Assembly (NCBI GenBank): GCA_963722905.1
Contig: CAVROT010000015.1
Coordinates: forward strand, 200,702 to 264,701
Reading direction: 5' to 3'
Length of the DNA: 64,000 nucleotides
Origin: CAVROT01 sp963722905
Lineage (GTDB): Bacteria > Pseudomonadota > Alphaproteobacteria > Rhodobacterales > Rhodobacteraceae
Shown here: positions 34,865 through 43,690 of the stretch, one piece after another
How the letters are laid out: each line of letters begins with the position of its first letter
How positions within the stretch are numbered: position 1 is the stretch's first letter
The notes under the pieces: generated by a model
The model's input: the letters and a program-made list of their open reading frames with translations, nothing else
Told to the model about the DNA's origin: nothing
Databases searched by the model: none
Made by a program: the position numbers and the translations under genes

Positions 34865-36166
34865 ATGGCCGACCTGACCACGAACTTCGCGGGCATCCGC
34901 TCTCCCAACCCGTTCTGGCTGGCCTCGGCGCCGCCGACCGACAAGGAATACAACGTCCGCCGCGCTTTTGCCGCCGGCTGGGGCGGCGTCGTGTGGAAGA
35001 CGCTGGGCCTCGATCCGCATGTCGTGAACGTCAACGGCCCACGCTACGGCGTCGTCCACGGCGCCGACCGGCAGGTGCTGGGCCTGAACAACATCGAGCT
35101 CATCACCGACCGTCCGCTGGAGGTGAACCTGCGCGAGATCGCGGCGGTCAAGCGGGATTGGCCCGACCGCGCCATGATCGTTTCGCTGATGGTCCCTTGC
35201 GAGGAATGGGCGTGGAAGGAGATCCTGCCACGCGTCGAGGCGACGGGCGCCGACGCGGTCGAGCTGAATTTCGGCTGCCCGCACGGCATGTCCGAACGCG
35301 GCATGGGCAGCGCCGTGGGGCAGGTGCCCGAGTACATCGAGATGGTGACGCGCTGGTGCAAGGCGCACACCCGGATGCCGGTGCTGGTGAAGCTGACGCC
35401 GAACATCGCCGACATCCGCATGCCGGCCCGCGCCGCCCATGCGGGCGGAGCCGATGCGGTGAGCCTGATCAACACGATCAACTCGATTACCGCCGTCGAC
35501 CTCGACGACATGTGCCCCGAGCCCAAGATCGACGGCAAGGGATCGCATGGCGGCTATTGCGGCCCGGCGGTGAAGCCGATCGCCCTGAACATGGTGGCCG
35601 AGATCGCCCGGGATGCGCAGACCCGCGGCCTGCCCATCAGCGGCATCGGCGGCATCACCACATGGCGCGATGCCGCCGAGTTCATGGCGCTGGGTGCCGG
35701 ATCGGTGCAGGTCTGCACGGCGGCAATGACCTACGGCTTCAGGATCGTCGAAGAGATGGCGACCGGCCTGTCGTCCTGGATGGAGGCGAAGGGGTACGCG
35801 TCACTTGACGACCTGGTCGGCCGCGCGGTCCCGAACGTGACCGACTGGCAGCATTTGAACCTTGAGTACGTCACCAAGGCGCGGATCGACCCGGCGTCCT
35901 GCATCAAGTGCGGCCGTTGCTATGCCGCGTGCGAGGACACGTCGCATCAGGCCATCGCCATGCTGCCCGGACGGGTGTTCGAGGTGATCGATGCGGAGTG
36001 CGTGGCCTGCAACCTCTGCGTCAACGTCTGCCCCGTGGAGGACTGCATCACCATGGAAAGGCTGGAGGCCGGCATGGTGGACGCCCGGACCGGCCGTGTC
36101 GTGACCGATACGCCGGCCAACTGGACGACTCATCCGAACAATCCGGCAGCCGCCGCCGGCGGGTGA
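34865..36166 (+). CDS. preA: NAD-dependent dihydropyrimidine dehydrogenase subunit PreA (PydA)
   Basis: A 433-aa flavin barrel plus ferredoxin domain that reduces uracil/thymine to the dihydro forms. The FMN barrel carries LASAPPTDKEYNVRRAF, VELNFGCPHGMSERGMG (catalytic cysteine region), LVKLTPNIADI and GIGGITTWRDAAEFMALGA. The C-terminus has two 4Fe-4S motifs, CIKCGRCYAAC and CVACNLCVNVCP. It is complete and co-transcribed with preT. Confidence 0.95.
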   Translation: MADLTTNFAGIRSPNPFWLASAPPTDKEYNVRRAFAAGWGGVVWKTLGLDPHVVNVNGPRYGVVHGADRQVLGLNNIELITDRPLEVNLREIAAVKRDWPDRAMIVSLMVPCEEWAWKEILPRVEATGADAVELNFGCPHGMSERGMGSAVGQVPEYIEMVTRWCKAHTRMPVLVKLTPNIADIRMPARAAHAGGADAVSLINTINSITAVDLDDMCPEPKIDGKGSHGGYCGPAVKPIALNMVAEIARDAQTRGLPISGIGGITTWRDAAEFMALGAGSVQVCTAAMTYGFRIVEEMATGLSSWMEAKGYASLDDLVGRAVPNVTDWQHLNLEYVTKARIDPASCIKCGRCYAACEDTSHQAIAMLPGRVFEVIDAECVACNLCVNVCPVEDCITMERLEAGMVDARTGRVVTDTPANWTTHPNNPAAAAGG

Positions 36167-36201
36167 TCGCGGGCGGCAACCCGGGGATCGCCGTGCCGTG
36201 G

Positions 36202-36603
36202 TCAGCGCCGCAGGTCGACGTCGCGGAGCGGGACCTTCGCGGGCGTGTCCTGAACCGCGTCCAGACCCGGAGCCGCCGGGGTCGCGACGTCGTCTCCCGG
36301 GATCCGCGCCTCGCCGGCAGCGGCCGCCGTTTCGGTGCCGGCCTCGGTTGCGGGGCGGGACGGCAAGGGACGTTCGGGCACCTCGACCGATCCGCGCTGG
36401 GCCTGCAACCGTTCCAGCGGCGTTGCGGCGAAGGTGGGCCGCGGCCCCGTCGGGATGCGCGGGTTCGATGCCGCCTCGCCCGGGGCACCGTGAGACAGGG
36501 GCGCTGCCGGTATATAGGGCTCTGTCCGCCGGGCCGCCGCACCACCTTGCGACAGTGCCGGCGTCGTCAGCAGCGTCGGAAATCCGCTGATCGTCGTAAT
36601 CAT
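36202..36603 (-). CDS. small Pro/Ala-rich hypothetical protein
   Basis: A 133-aa protein on the strand opposite the pyd genes. The start at 36603 (MITTISGFPTLLTTPALSQG) has GGAGTGGAGGAC directly upstream; an earlier ATG adds 14 basic residues. The sequence is rich in Pro, Ala, Glu and Arg and looks disordered, with no membrane segment or motif I recognise. It sits between preA and the amidohydrolase gene, 36 bp from the preA stop. Alternative: a chance frame, but the strong ribosome site argues for a gene. Confidence 0.5.
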   Translation of the reverse strand: MITTISGFPTLLTTPALSQGGAAARRTEPYIPAAPLSHGAPGEAASNPRIPTGPRPTFAATPLERLQAQRGSVEVPERPLPSRPATEAGTETAAAAGEARIPGDDVATPAAPGLDAVQDTPAKVPLRDVDLRR

Positions 36604-36824
36604 GTCCTCCACTCCCTTTCGAGTTCGACGAACAAGGATTCGCATACGAAAGTTGACGAAGGCCTAACCCTTATCGCCGTAATTCCGACAATCCGCGGCG
36701 ATTGACGCCCCTTGGCGGCTGTCCTAGCTTCGGTTCGGCCGCGCGGGCGGCCGCCGGTCCCCCGGGATGTCCGCCCGCGCGCTTGTGTCCGTCCGCTCGG
36801 GGACCGTGCATCAGGAGGTTCGCG

Positions 36825-38090
36825 ATGGCCGCTACCGGCGGGAACATGAAGATCGACGGCGCCAGACTGTGGTCCTCCCTCATGGAGATGGCACGCGTCG
36901 GCCCCGGCGTCGCCGGAGGCAACAACCGCCAGACGTTGACCGACGCCGATGCCGAGGGGCGCGCCCTGTTCCAGAGCTGGGCCGAGGACGCGGGATGCAC
37001 CATGGGGCTGGATCGCATGGGCAACATGTTCGCCATGCGGCCCGGCACCGACCCCGAGGCCCTGCCGGTCTACGTCGGCAGCCATCTCGACACCCAGCCC
37101 ACGGGGGGCAAGTACGACGGCGTGCTGGGTGTCCTCGGCGGGCTCGAGATCGTGCGCACGCTGAACGACCTCGGGATCCGTACCCGCCACCCCATCGTCG
37201 TCACCAACTTCACCAACGAGGAGGGTACGCGGTTTGCCCCCGCGATGCTGGCCTCCGGCGTCTTCGCCGGCATCCATACCGAAGACTGGGCCGACGCCCG
37301 CACGGACGCCAGCGGCGCGACCTTCGGCGACGAGCTGGACCGCATCGGCTGGCGCGGCGACGAGATGCCCGGTGCCCGCAAGATGCACGCCTTCTTCGAG
37401 CTGCACATCGAGCAGGGCCCGATCCTCGAGGCCGCGGGCAAGTCCGTCGGCATCGTCACGCACGGCCAGGGGCTGAGCTGGACGCAGATCACCGTCACCG
37501 GCCGCGACAGCCATACCGGATCGACGCCGATGCCCATGCGCCGCGACGCGGGCCTCGCCATGGCGCGCATCATCGACGCGGTCGAGGGGATCGCGCTGTC
37601 GCACGCGCCGCATGCCGTGGGGGCGGCGGGGCATATCGAGGTCTTCCCGAACTCGCGCAACGTCATCCCCGGGCGCGCGGTCTTCACCATCGACCTGCGT
37701 TCGCCCGACAAGGGCGTCATCGCCGACATGCGCGCGCAGCTCGCGGCCGAGGCTCGCCGCATCTGCGACGCCGCCGGGCTGGAGGTCGCGCTGGAAGAGG
37801 TCGGTGGCTTCGATCCGGTCGCCTTCGATCAGGGCTGCTGCGACGCCCTGCGCCGCGCGGCCGAAAGGCTGGGCCATGCGCACATGGACATCGTCTCCGG
37901 CGCCGGCCACGACGCCTGCTGGATCGCCCGCGTGGCGCCCACGGCCATGGTCATGTGCCCCTGCGTCGATGGGCTGAGCCACAACGAGGCCGAGGAGATC
38001 ACCCAGGACTGGGCCGCGGCTGGCGCCGATGTCCTGCTGCATGCCGTCGTGGAGACGGCCGTCATATCCGATCAGGAGACCGCGACATGA
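36825..38090 (+). CDS. Zn-dependent N-carbamoyl amidohydrolase (beta-ureidopropionase, PydC type)
   Basis: A 421-aa M20-family hydrolase that releases CO2 and ammonia from N-carbamoyl-beta-amino acids, the last step of reductive pyrimidine breakdown. Metal and substrate motifs: GGNNRQTLTDADAEGR, VYVGSHLDTQPTGGKYDGVL, NFTNEEGTRFAPAML, ELHIEQGPILE, GRDSHTGSTPM and SGAGHDA, ending with CPCVDGLSHNEAEEI. The start at 36825 follows AGGAGG. Context with preTA and hydA points to N-carbamoyl-beta-alanine; hydantoinase-type N-carbamoyl-amino acids are the alternative. Confidence 0.9.
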   Translation: MAATGGNMKIDGARLWSSLMEMARVGPGVAGGNNRQTLTDADAEGRALFQSWAEDAGCTMGLDRMGNMFAMRPGTDPEALPVYVGSHLDTQPTGGKYDGVLGVLGGLEIVRTLNDLGIRTRHPIVVTNFTNEEGTRFAPAMLASGVFAGIHTEDWADARTDASGATFGDELDRIGWRGDEMPGARKMHAFFELHIEQGPILEAAGKSVGIVTHGQGLSWTQITVTGRDSHTGSTPMPMRRDAGLAMARIIDAVEGIALSHAPHAVGAAGHIEVFPNSRNVIPGRAVFTIDLRSPDKGVIADMRAQLAAEARRICDAAGLEVALEEVGGFDPVAFDQGCCDALRRAAERLGHAHMDIVSGAGHDACWIARVAPTAMVMCPCVDGLSHNEAEEITQDWAAAGADVLLHAVVETAVISDQETAT

Positions 38091-38344
38091 GACCATCACT
38101 GCCGGCCCTCGCAGGCCTCGCCATGGCGGCGCTGGCCGGCTGCGAGATGCCCAACGCCACGGACGAAACCGGCCTGCTGCGCAATATCTCGCCACAGGCG
38201 CTGGCGGCGCTGCCGTCGGGCATCGACCCCCGCTTCCTGATCCGTGACGGCAACGGCTGCTACGGCGTCGCGCTGGAGGTGACAGAGCCGCCGTCGGGCA
38301 TCGCGCTGATGGACGCGGCGGGCCAACCGGTCTGCGACGCCTGA
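38087..38344 (+). CDS. small lipoprotein
   Basis: An 85-aa protein with a hydrophobic leader and lipobox ALAGC (Cys at residue 19), so probably anchored to a membrane. The rest, including ISPQALAALPSGIDPRFLIR and two later cysteines, is not a family I can name. The ATGA start overlaps the amidohydrolase stop and hydA follows 75 bp later, so it is inside the pyrimidine operon. Confidence 0.75.
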   Translation: MRPSLPALAGLAMAALAGCEMPNATDETGLLRNISPQALAALPSGIDPRFLIRDGNGCYGVALEVTEPPSGIALMDAAGQPVCDA

Positions 38345-38419
38345 CCGCTGGCGATCCATCGCGGGCGGCTCCCGGGCCGGGCCACTTCGACACGAGGACA
38401 TGAGGAACAGGGGCGCGCC

Positions 38420-39881
38420 ATGAGCACGGTCATCAGGAACGGAACCGTCGTCACCGCCGACCGCCAGTGGAAGGCGGACGTGTTGATCGAGGGCGAGACC
38501 ATCGCCGCCATCGGCGATGGCCTGACCGGCGACGAGACCATCGACGCCACGGACGCCTACGTCATTCCGGGCGGCATCGACCCGCACACCCACCTCGAAA
38601 TGCCGTTCATGGGCACGACCGCCGCCGAGACCTTCGAATCCGGCACCTTCGCCGCCGCCGCTGGCGGTACGACGATGCTGGTCGACTTCGTGCTGCCGGG
38701 AGAGGACGGGCTCCTGGCCGCGGTCGACGACTGGGACGCCAAGTCGAAGGACCGGATCTGCACCGACATCTCCTACCACATGGCGATCACCGGCTGGTCC
38801 CGGGCGATCTGGGAAGAGATGGAGGCCGTGGTGAAGGACCGCGGCATCAACACGTTCAAGCACTTCATGGCCTACAAGGGCGCGCTGATGGTGGAGGACG
38901 ACGAGATGTTCGCCTCCTTCACCCGTTGCGCCGAACTGGGCGCCCTGCCGCTGGTCCATGCGGAGAACGGCGACGTCGTGGCGGCGTTGCAGGAGAAGTA
39001 TCTGGGCCTCGGCGTCACCGGCCCCGAGGGTCACGCCTATTCGCGCCCGCCCGAGGTCGAGGGCGAGGCGGCGAACCGCGCCATCATGATCGCCGACGCC
39101 GCGGCGGACGCCGCTCTACATCGTGCACGTCTCCTGCGAACAGGCGCACGAGGCCATCCGCCGCGCCCGGCAGAAGGGCATGCGCGTCTACGGCGAGCCG
39201 CTGATCCAGCACCTCACGCTCGACGAGTTCGAGTACTTCGACAGGACTGGCAGTACGCGGCGCGGCGGGTGATGTCCCCGCCCTTCCGGGACAAGAAGCA
39301 CCAGGACAGCCTCTGGGCAGGGCTGGCGAGCGGTTCGCTCCACGTCGTCGCCACCGACCATGCGGCGTTCTCCGACGAGCAGAAGCGGATGGGCGTGGAC
39401 GACTTCACACGCATCCCCAACGGTACCGGCGGCCTCGAGGAGCGGATGGCGATGCTCTGGACGAAGGGCGTCGACACGGGCCGCCTGACCCCCGAGGAGT
39501 TCGTCGCGGTGACCACCACCAACATCGCGAAGATCCTCAACATCTACCCGACGAAGGGCGCGATCACGGTCGGCGGCGACGCAGACGTGGTGGTCTGGGA
39601 CCCGTCGATCACGCGGACCGTGTCGGTCGCCAGCCAGAAGTCGATCATCGACTACAACGTGTTCGAGGGCATGGAACTGACCGCCGCGCCGAGGTTCACC
39701 CTGTCGCGCGGCGAGGTGATCTGGGCGCATGGCCAGAACTCGCAGCCGCGGCCGGGGCGGGGACGGTTCGTGCGGCGCCCGCCGTTCGCCGAGCGCTTCG
39801 ACGGCGCTGGTCAAGTGGAAGTCGCTGAACTCGCCGCGGAAGGTGGAGCGGGATGCGCGGAATATTCCGGCGGGGGTTTAG
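38420..39881 (+). CDS. hydA: dihydropyrimidinase (hydantoinase), broken by three single-base indels
   Basis: HydA opens the dihydropyrimidine ring to N-carbamoyl-beta-alanine. Metal site and carboxylated lysine are present: GGIDPHTHLEMPF, KHFMAYKG, LVHAENGD, and ATDHAAF near the end. Three shifts disturb the frame. An extra base near 39112 and a missing base near 39243 enclose about 43 codons, which in the other frame read LYIVHVSCEQAHEAIRRARQ as expected. A further extra base near 39788 hides the true end PSASTALVKWKSLNSPRKVE to IPAGV, stop 39881. Repaired, the protein is 486 aa, family length. All three repairs restore family sequence, so the locus is probably functional in the organism or broken very recently. 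Confidence 0.88.
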
Positions 39882-40674
39882 CTGGCTTATGTAGATGGGG
39901 AAGCTCAAACGCGACAGCATCCGCCAGCGGCGAAAATCGGTCTCTTCGATCCTGGGTGGTTCATTCGCAGGGCATTTTCGTTTCCGGCGATAGAAGACCA
40001 CGATGCGTCATGACAGTCTTAGGCTTTTTATTCTCTCAAGCGGCTCGGCTGGTGCGCAGCGAGTCGCGCCAGATTCCCGTCACGTTGTTAGGGCCATCGG
40101 AGAGTTGGTGAAGGCCCATCAGACGCATCTGCACGCTGCTTCGGAGGAACGACGCCGGAGGCGCTCCTCTACCGGGCCTTCACTACTTGCACATCTACCT
40201 GGGCAGGGTCGACGACCGTCAGCAAGCGACGCCATTCTATGGTCAAGTCGCCTGAGGCGAATTCCGCCGTTCCTGAGCCAGCTTCTCGCGGCGGGCGAAC
40301 GTTCACTGTTCATCTGGGCGAAGGCGACGCGAACCGCTTGGGTGCAGAAGGAAGGCGCGCAAAAGGCGCTTCTCAGCGAACGATCACGGTGGACGATCTG
40401 ACGGACGATGACTTCCATGCGGGGCGGCGACAGAAGCTATCGACTGCACTTCGCCCTGACATTCGTCCATCACGCTGATATCGGCACGCGGACCTGCTGT
40501 TCGCCTGGTGACGGGAACTACCAACAACGTGCAGGCGCGACGCTGGCCTGACGAGTTCTTCTCGGGATGTATAGGTATCACTCGATTTCGCGGTTGCGCT
40601 GAATAATGCGAGCGGCCTGTTTAGCATACCGCGCCGTGCGTAAGCGGCAACCTGGCCCGTCGATCCGGCAATTA
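39882..40674 (+). other. intergenic, no gene recognised
   Basis: A 793-bp gap between hydA and the transporter genes, with visibly lower GC than its neighbours. Several 80-130 codon frames exist on both strands but none has a ribosome site or a recognisable family. It breaks what would otherwise be one operon and may be a degenerate insertion. Confidence 0.5.
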
Positions 40675-41446
40675 ATGACCACCGTCTCCGCCCATTCCCT
40701 CGACCTCACCTTCCCCACCCCGGACGGGCCGATCCATGCGCTGTCGGACGTCACCCTCGACGTCGACGCAGGGCGAGTTCGTCTCCTTCATCGGCCCCTC
40801 GGGATGCGGCAAGACCACGTTCCTGCGCTGCGTCGCCGCGTTGGAGACGCCCACATCCGGCACCCTTACCGTCAACGGGATGAGCCCGGACGAGGCGCGG
40901 CGGGCGCGGGCCTATGGGTACGTGTTCCAGGCGGCGGGGCTCTATCCTTGGCGGACCATCGGGCGCAACGTCACGTTGCCGCTGGAGATCATGGGATACC
41001 CGAAGGCCGAGCGGGAGCGGCGGATGCGCGATGTCCTCGCCCTCGTGGAACTGGAGAAGTTCGCCAATCGCTACCCCTGGCAGCTCTCGGGCGGGATGCA
41101 GCAGCGCGCCTCGATCGCCCGCGCTCTGGCCTTCGACGCCGACATCCTGCTGATGGACGAACCCTTCGGCGCGCTGGACGAGATCGTGCGCGACCGGCTG
41201 AACGAAGAGCTGCTGGACCTCTGGCGGCGGACGGGCAAGACCGTCCTCTTCGTCACCCATTCGATCCCCGAGGCGGTGTACCTGTCGACCCGCATCGTCG
41301 TCATGAGCCCGCGCCCCGGCCGCATCGCCGAGGTGATCGACAGCCCGCTGCCGGCGGACCGCCCGCTGGACATCCGCGACACCACCGCCTTCCTCGACGT
41401 CGCACACCGGGTGCGCGAGGCGCTGCGGCAGGGGATGGGCGAATGA
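40675..41446 (+). CDS. ABC transporter ATP-binding protein (nitrate/taurine/pyrimidine class), one-base frameshift
   Basis: A 256-aa ATPase once repaired. The ATG at 40675 opens MTTVSAHSLDLTFPTPDGPI up to LDVDAG; an extra base near 40770 then shifts the frame, and the rest continues from GEFVSFIGPSGCGKTTF. Downstream are signature LSGGMQQRASIARAL, Walker B LLMDEPFGALDE and VTHSIPEAVYLSTRI, typical of the NrtD/SsuB/ThiZ class. It partners two permeases and an NMT1/THI5-like binding protein just downstream. The location after hydA suggests uptake of pyrimidines or hydantoins; this is inferred from context only. Confidence 0.85.
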
Positions 41447-41688
41447 CCGGCCTGCAGCGCCTCTTCAACGCCTCCCGCCGGGGCCGCCCGCCCGAGACCC
41501 GCCGCGTGGCGTGGTTGTCGCTGGGATCGTCCGCATTCATCGCGATCCTGCTGGGCGGCAGCGCGGTCCTGTCGCGGCTGGGCCTCTTCGATGTCAAACC
41601 AATCTGGCTGGACCTCGTCTTCGTGGCTGCGGCGGCGGCCAACGTGGCTTTCGCATGGACCGCGATCCGGCGGCTTCGGGAACCATGA
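41443..41688 (+). CDS. small two-helix membrane protein in the transporter operon
   Basis: An 81-aa protein coupled by ATGA overlaps at both ends, to the ATPase stop and the permease start. Residues 1-22 are basic (FNASRRGRPPETRR), followed by two hydrophobic segments (LGSSAFIAILLGGSAVL and LDLVFVAAAAANVAFAW) and a basic end. I do not recognise the family. The tight coupling suggests a transporter accessory subunit or an assembly factor. Confidence 0.7.
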   Translation: MTGLQRLFNASRRGRPPETRRVAWLSLGSSAFIAILLGGSAVLSRLGLFDVKPIWLDLVFVAAAAANVAFAWTAIRRLREP

Positions 41689-42623
41689 CGCGGGACGCGC
41701 CCATCGCGGCGCCAGGGGCGGGCATCGGACGCTCGGGCCGGGTCGGCATGTGGGTGCGGGCGTCGGGCGGGCGCGTCGGGCCGGTGCTGGCGGTCTGCGC
41801 GGCGATCCTCGTGATGTGGTACCTCGCGGCGGTCTGGATGAACGCGCAGTGGACCTACGACCAGGCCGCGCGGGCGGATCGCAGCATCGGCGCGGCCGAG
41901 CTGATCGCCGACACGTGGTCGCAGGACCGTCCCGTTTTGCCCGCGCCGCATCAGGTGGGCGCCGAGTTGTGGGACAGCGTCTTCACCCTTCCGGTGACAT
42001 CCAAGCGCAGTCTGGTCTACCACGCCTGGGTGACGCTCAGCGCGACGATCGCGGGGTTCGGGATCGGCACCGCGCTGGGGATCGCTCTCGCGGTCGGCAT
42101 CGTGTCGAACCGGGCGATGGACCTCAGCGTCATGCCCTGGGCCATCGCCAGCCAGACCATCCCGATCCTCGCCATCGCGCCGATGATCATCGTCGTCATG
42201 AACTCCATGGGCGTGCAGGGGCTGATCCCAAAGGCCATCATCAGCGCCTACCTGTCCTTCTTTCCCGTCGTGGTCGGCATGGTGGCCGGTCTGCGCAGCC
42301 CCGAGGCGTCGCAACTGGATCTTCTGCGCACCTACGGGGCCAGCCGCGCGCAGGTGCTCTGGACGCTGCGCCTGCCCTCGTCGCGGCCCTATCTCTTCGC
42401 CGCTCTGAAGGTCGGCATCGCGGCGGCGCTGGTGGGCGCCATCGTCGGAGAGCTGCCGACCGGCGCCGTGCGCGGGCTGGGCGCGCGGCTGCTGAGCGGG
42501 TCCTACTACGGGCAGACGGTGCAGATCTGGGCGGCGCTGGTGATGGCGGCGGTCTGCGCCTCGGCGCTGGTGGGCCTCGTCGGGCTGGCGCAGGCGGCGG
42601 CGCTGAGGCGGATGGGCCGGTGA
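41685..42623 (+). CDS. ABC transporter permease 1
   Basis: A 312-aa BPD_transp_1 permease. After a short basic N-terminus it has about six membrane helices; the EAA-type loop that docks the ATPase is YGASRAQVLWTLRLP. A long periplasmic segment (residues 50-110) follows the first helix, as in NrtB/SsuC/ThiX relatives. Co-translated with the upstream 81-aa gene. Confidence 0.9.
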   Translation: MTRDAPIAAPGAGIGRSGRVGMWVRASGGRVGPVLAVCAAILVMWYLAAVWMNAQWTYDQAARADRSIGAAELIADTWSQDRPVLPAPHQVGAELWDSVFTLPVTSKRSLVYHAWVTLSATIAGFGIGTALGIALAVGIVSNRAMDLSVMPWAIASQTIPILAIAPMIIVVMNSMGVQGLIPKAIISAYLSFFPVVVGMVAGLRSPEASQLDLLRTYGASRAQVLWTLRLPSSRPYLFAALKVGIAAALVGAIVGELPTGAVRGLGARLLSGSYYGQTVQIWAALVMAAVCASALVGLVGLAQAAALRRMGR

Positions 42624-42673
42624 GCCGGGCGGGCGTCGCCGGGGGGCCGTCTGCCCCCCACGGTCCGTGCCGG

Positions 42674-42705
42674 ACCTACCCCCGAGGATATTTCGGAACC
42701 CAAGA
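42674..42705 (+). repeat. GAGTATTT-like intergenic motif, weak copy 3
   Basis: Between the two permease genes: CCCCCGAGGATATTTCGGAA followed by CCCAAGACGG. It resembles the motifs at 5482 and 22141 in layout (GC-rich lead, AGnATATTT core, A-rich end), but identity is limited. Confidence 0.35.
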
Positions 42706-42716
42706 CGGGGGCGGTC

Positions 42717-43664
42717 GTGAGTAGTCTGCGCGGCTTGTCGCCGGGGCGTTCGTGGCCGGCGGTCGCCGTCGCCCTCGTGGTGGCGGGGACGCTGTGGGAC
42801 ATGCGGCTGGGCGCGATGCTGGCGGTCTGGTTCGGTGCCTGGGCCGGCAATGCCTGGCTGGCGCGCGCGGGGTCGAGGGGCGGCCAGGCGGTCGGGCAGG
42901 GCGCGGCGCTGCGGCGCGCGGCCGTCCCCGTCATTTTCGGCGCCACGCTGCTGGTGCTGTGGGAGATGGGGGTGCGCCTGTTCGATGTGCCGGGGGTCAT
43001 CCTGCCGCCGCCCTCGGCCATCGCGGCGCGCATGGCGGCATCGGGCGGTATCCTGTGGGAGGACTTCGTCCAGACGTTCCTCAAGGGCGCGCTGACCGGC
43101 TGGGCCATCGGGTGCGGCGCGGCGGTGGCGACGGGGATCGCCATCGACCGTTCGGAGTTTCTTCGGCGGGGGCTTTTGCCGGTCGGAAGTTTCGTCGCCG
43201 CCCTGCCCATCGTCGGCACCGCGCCGATCCTGGTGATGTGGTTCGGATTCGACTGGCAGTCGAAGGCGGCGGTCGTGGTGGTGATGGTGTTCTTTCCGGT
43301 GCTGGTGAACACGGTGGCGGGGCTTTCGGCCGGCGATGCGATGCAGCGCGACCTGATGCGGACCTGGGGCGCCTCCTACGCGCAGGCGCTGTGGCGGCTG
43401 CGGCTGCCCGCGGCGCTGCCGATGATCTTCAACGGGCTGAAGATCGCGACGACCCTGGCCCTGATCGGCGCCATCGTTGCCGAATTCTTCGGCTCTCCGA
43501 CGCGCGGAATGGGGTTTCGCATCTCGACCGAGGTGGGGCGGCTTGCGCTCGACATGGTGTGGGCCGAGATTGTCGTGGCAGCCGTCGCCGGGTCGGCGTT
43601 CTTCGGCCTTGTCGCATGGGCCGGGGCACGTCTGACATTCTGGCACCCGTCGCAGCGACGGTGA
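42717..43664 (+). CDS. ABC transporter permease 2
   Basis: A 315-aa second permease of the same class, beginning with GTG. It has two extra N-terminal hydrophobic segments, then the core TM domain with LPIVGTAPILVMWFGFDWQS and the ATPase-docking loop WGASYAQALWRLRLPAALP. The importer is therefore likely a heterodimer of two different permeases. 93 bp separate it from permease 1 and 26 bp from the binding protein. Confidence 0.9.
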   Translation: MSSLRGLSPGRSWPAVAVALVVAGTLWDMRLGAMLAVWFGAWAGNAWLARAGSRGGQAVGQGAALRRAAVPVIFGATLLVLWEMGVRLFDVPGVILPPPSAIAARMAASGGILWEDFVQTFLKGALTGWAIGCGAAVATGIAIDRSEFLRRGLLPVGSFVAALPIVGTAPILVMWFGFDWQSKAAVVVVMVFFPVLVNTVAGLSAGDAMQRDLMRTWGASYAQALWRLRLPAALPMIFNGLKIATTLALIGAIVAEFFGSPTRGMGFRISTEVGRLALDMVWAEIVVAAVAGSAFFGLVAWAGARLTFWHPSQRR

Positions 43665-43690
43665 GTATTCATGATGAAGGGGAGATCGAC

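Noticed and set aside
40003..40401. 132-codon frame after hydA
   Set aside because: No ribosome site, no recognisable family, and overlapped by equally long frames on the other strand.
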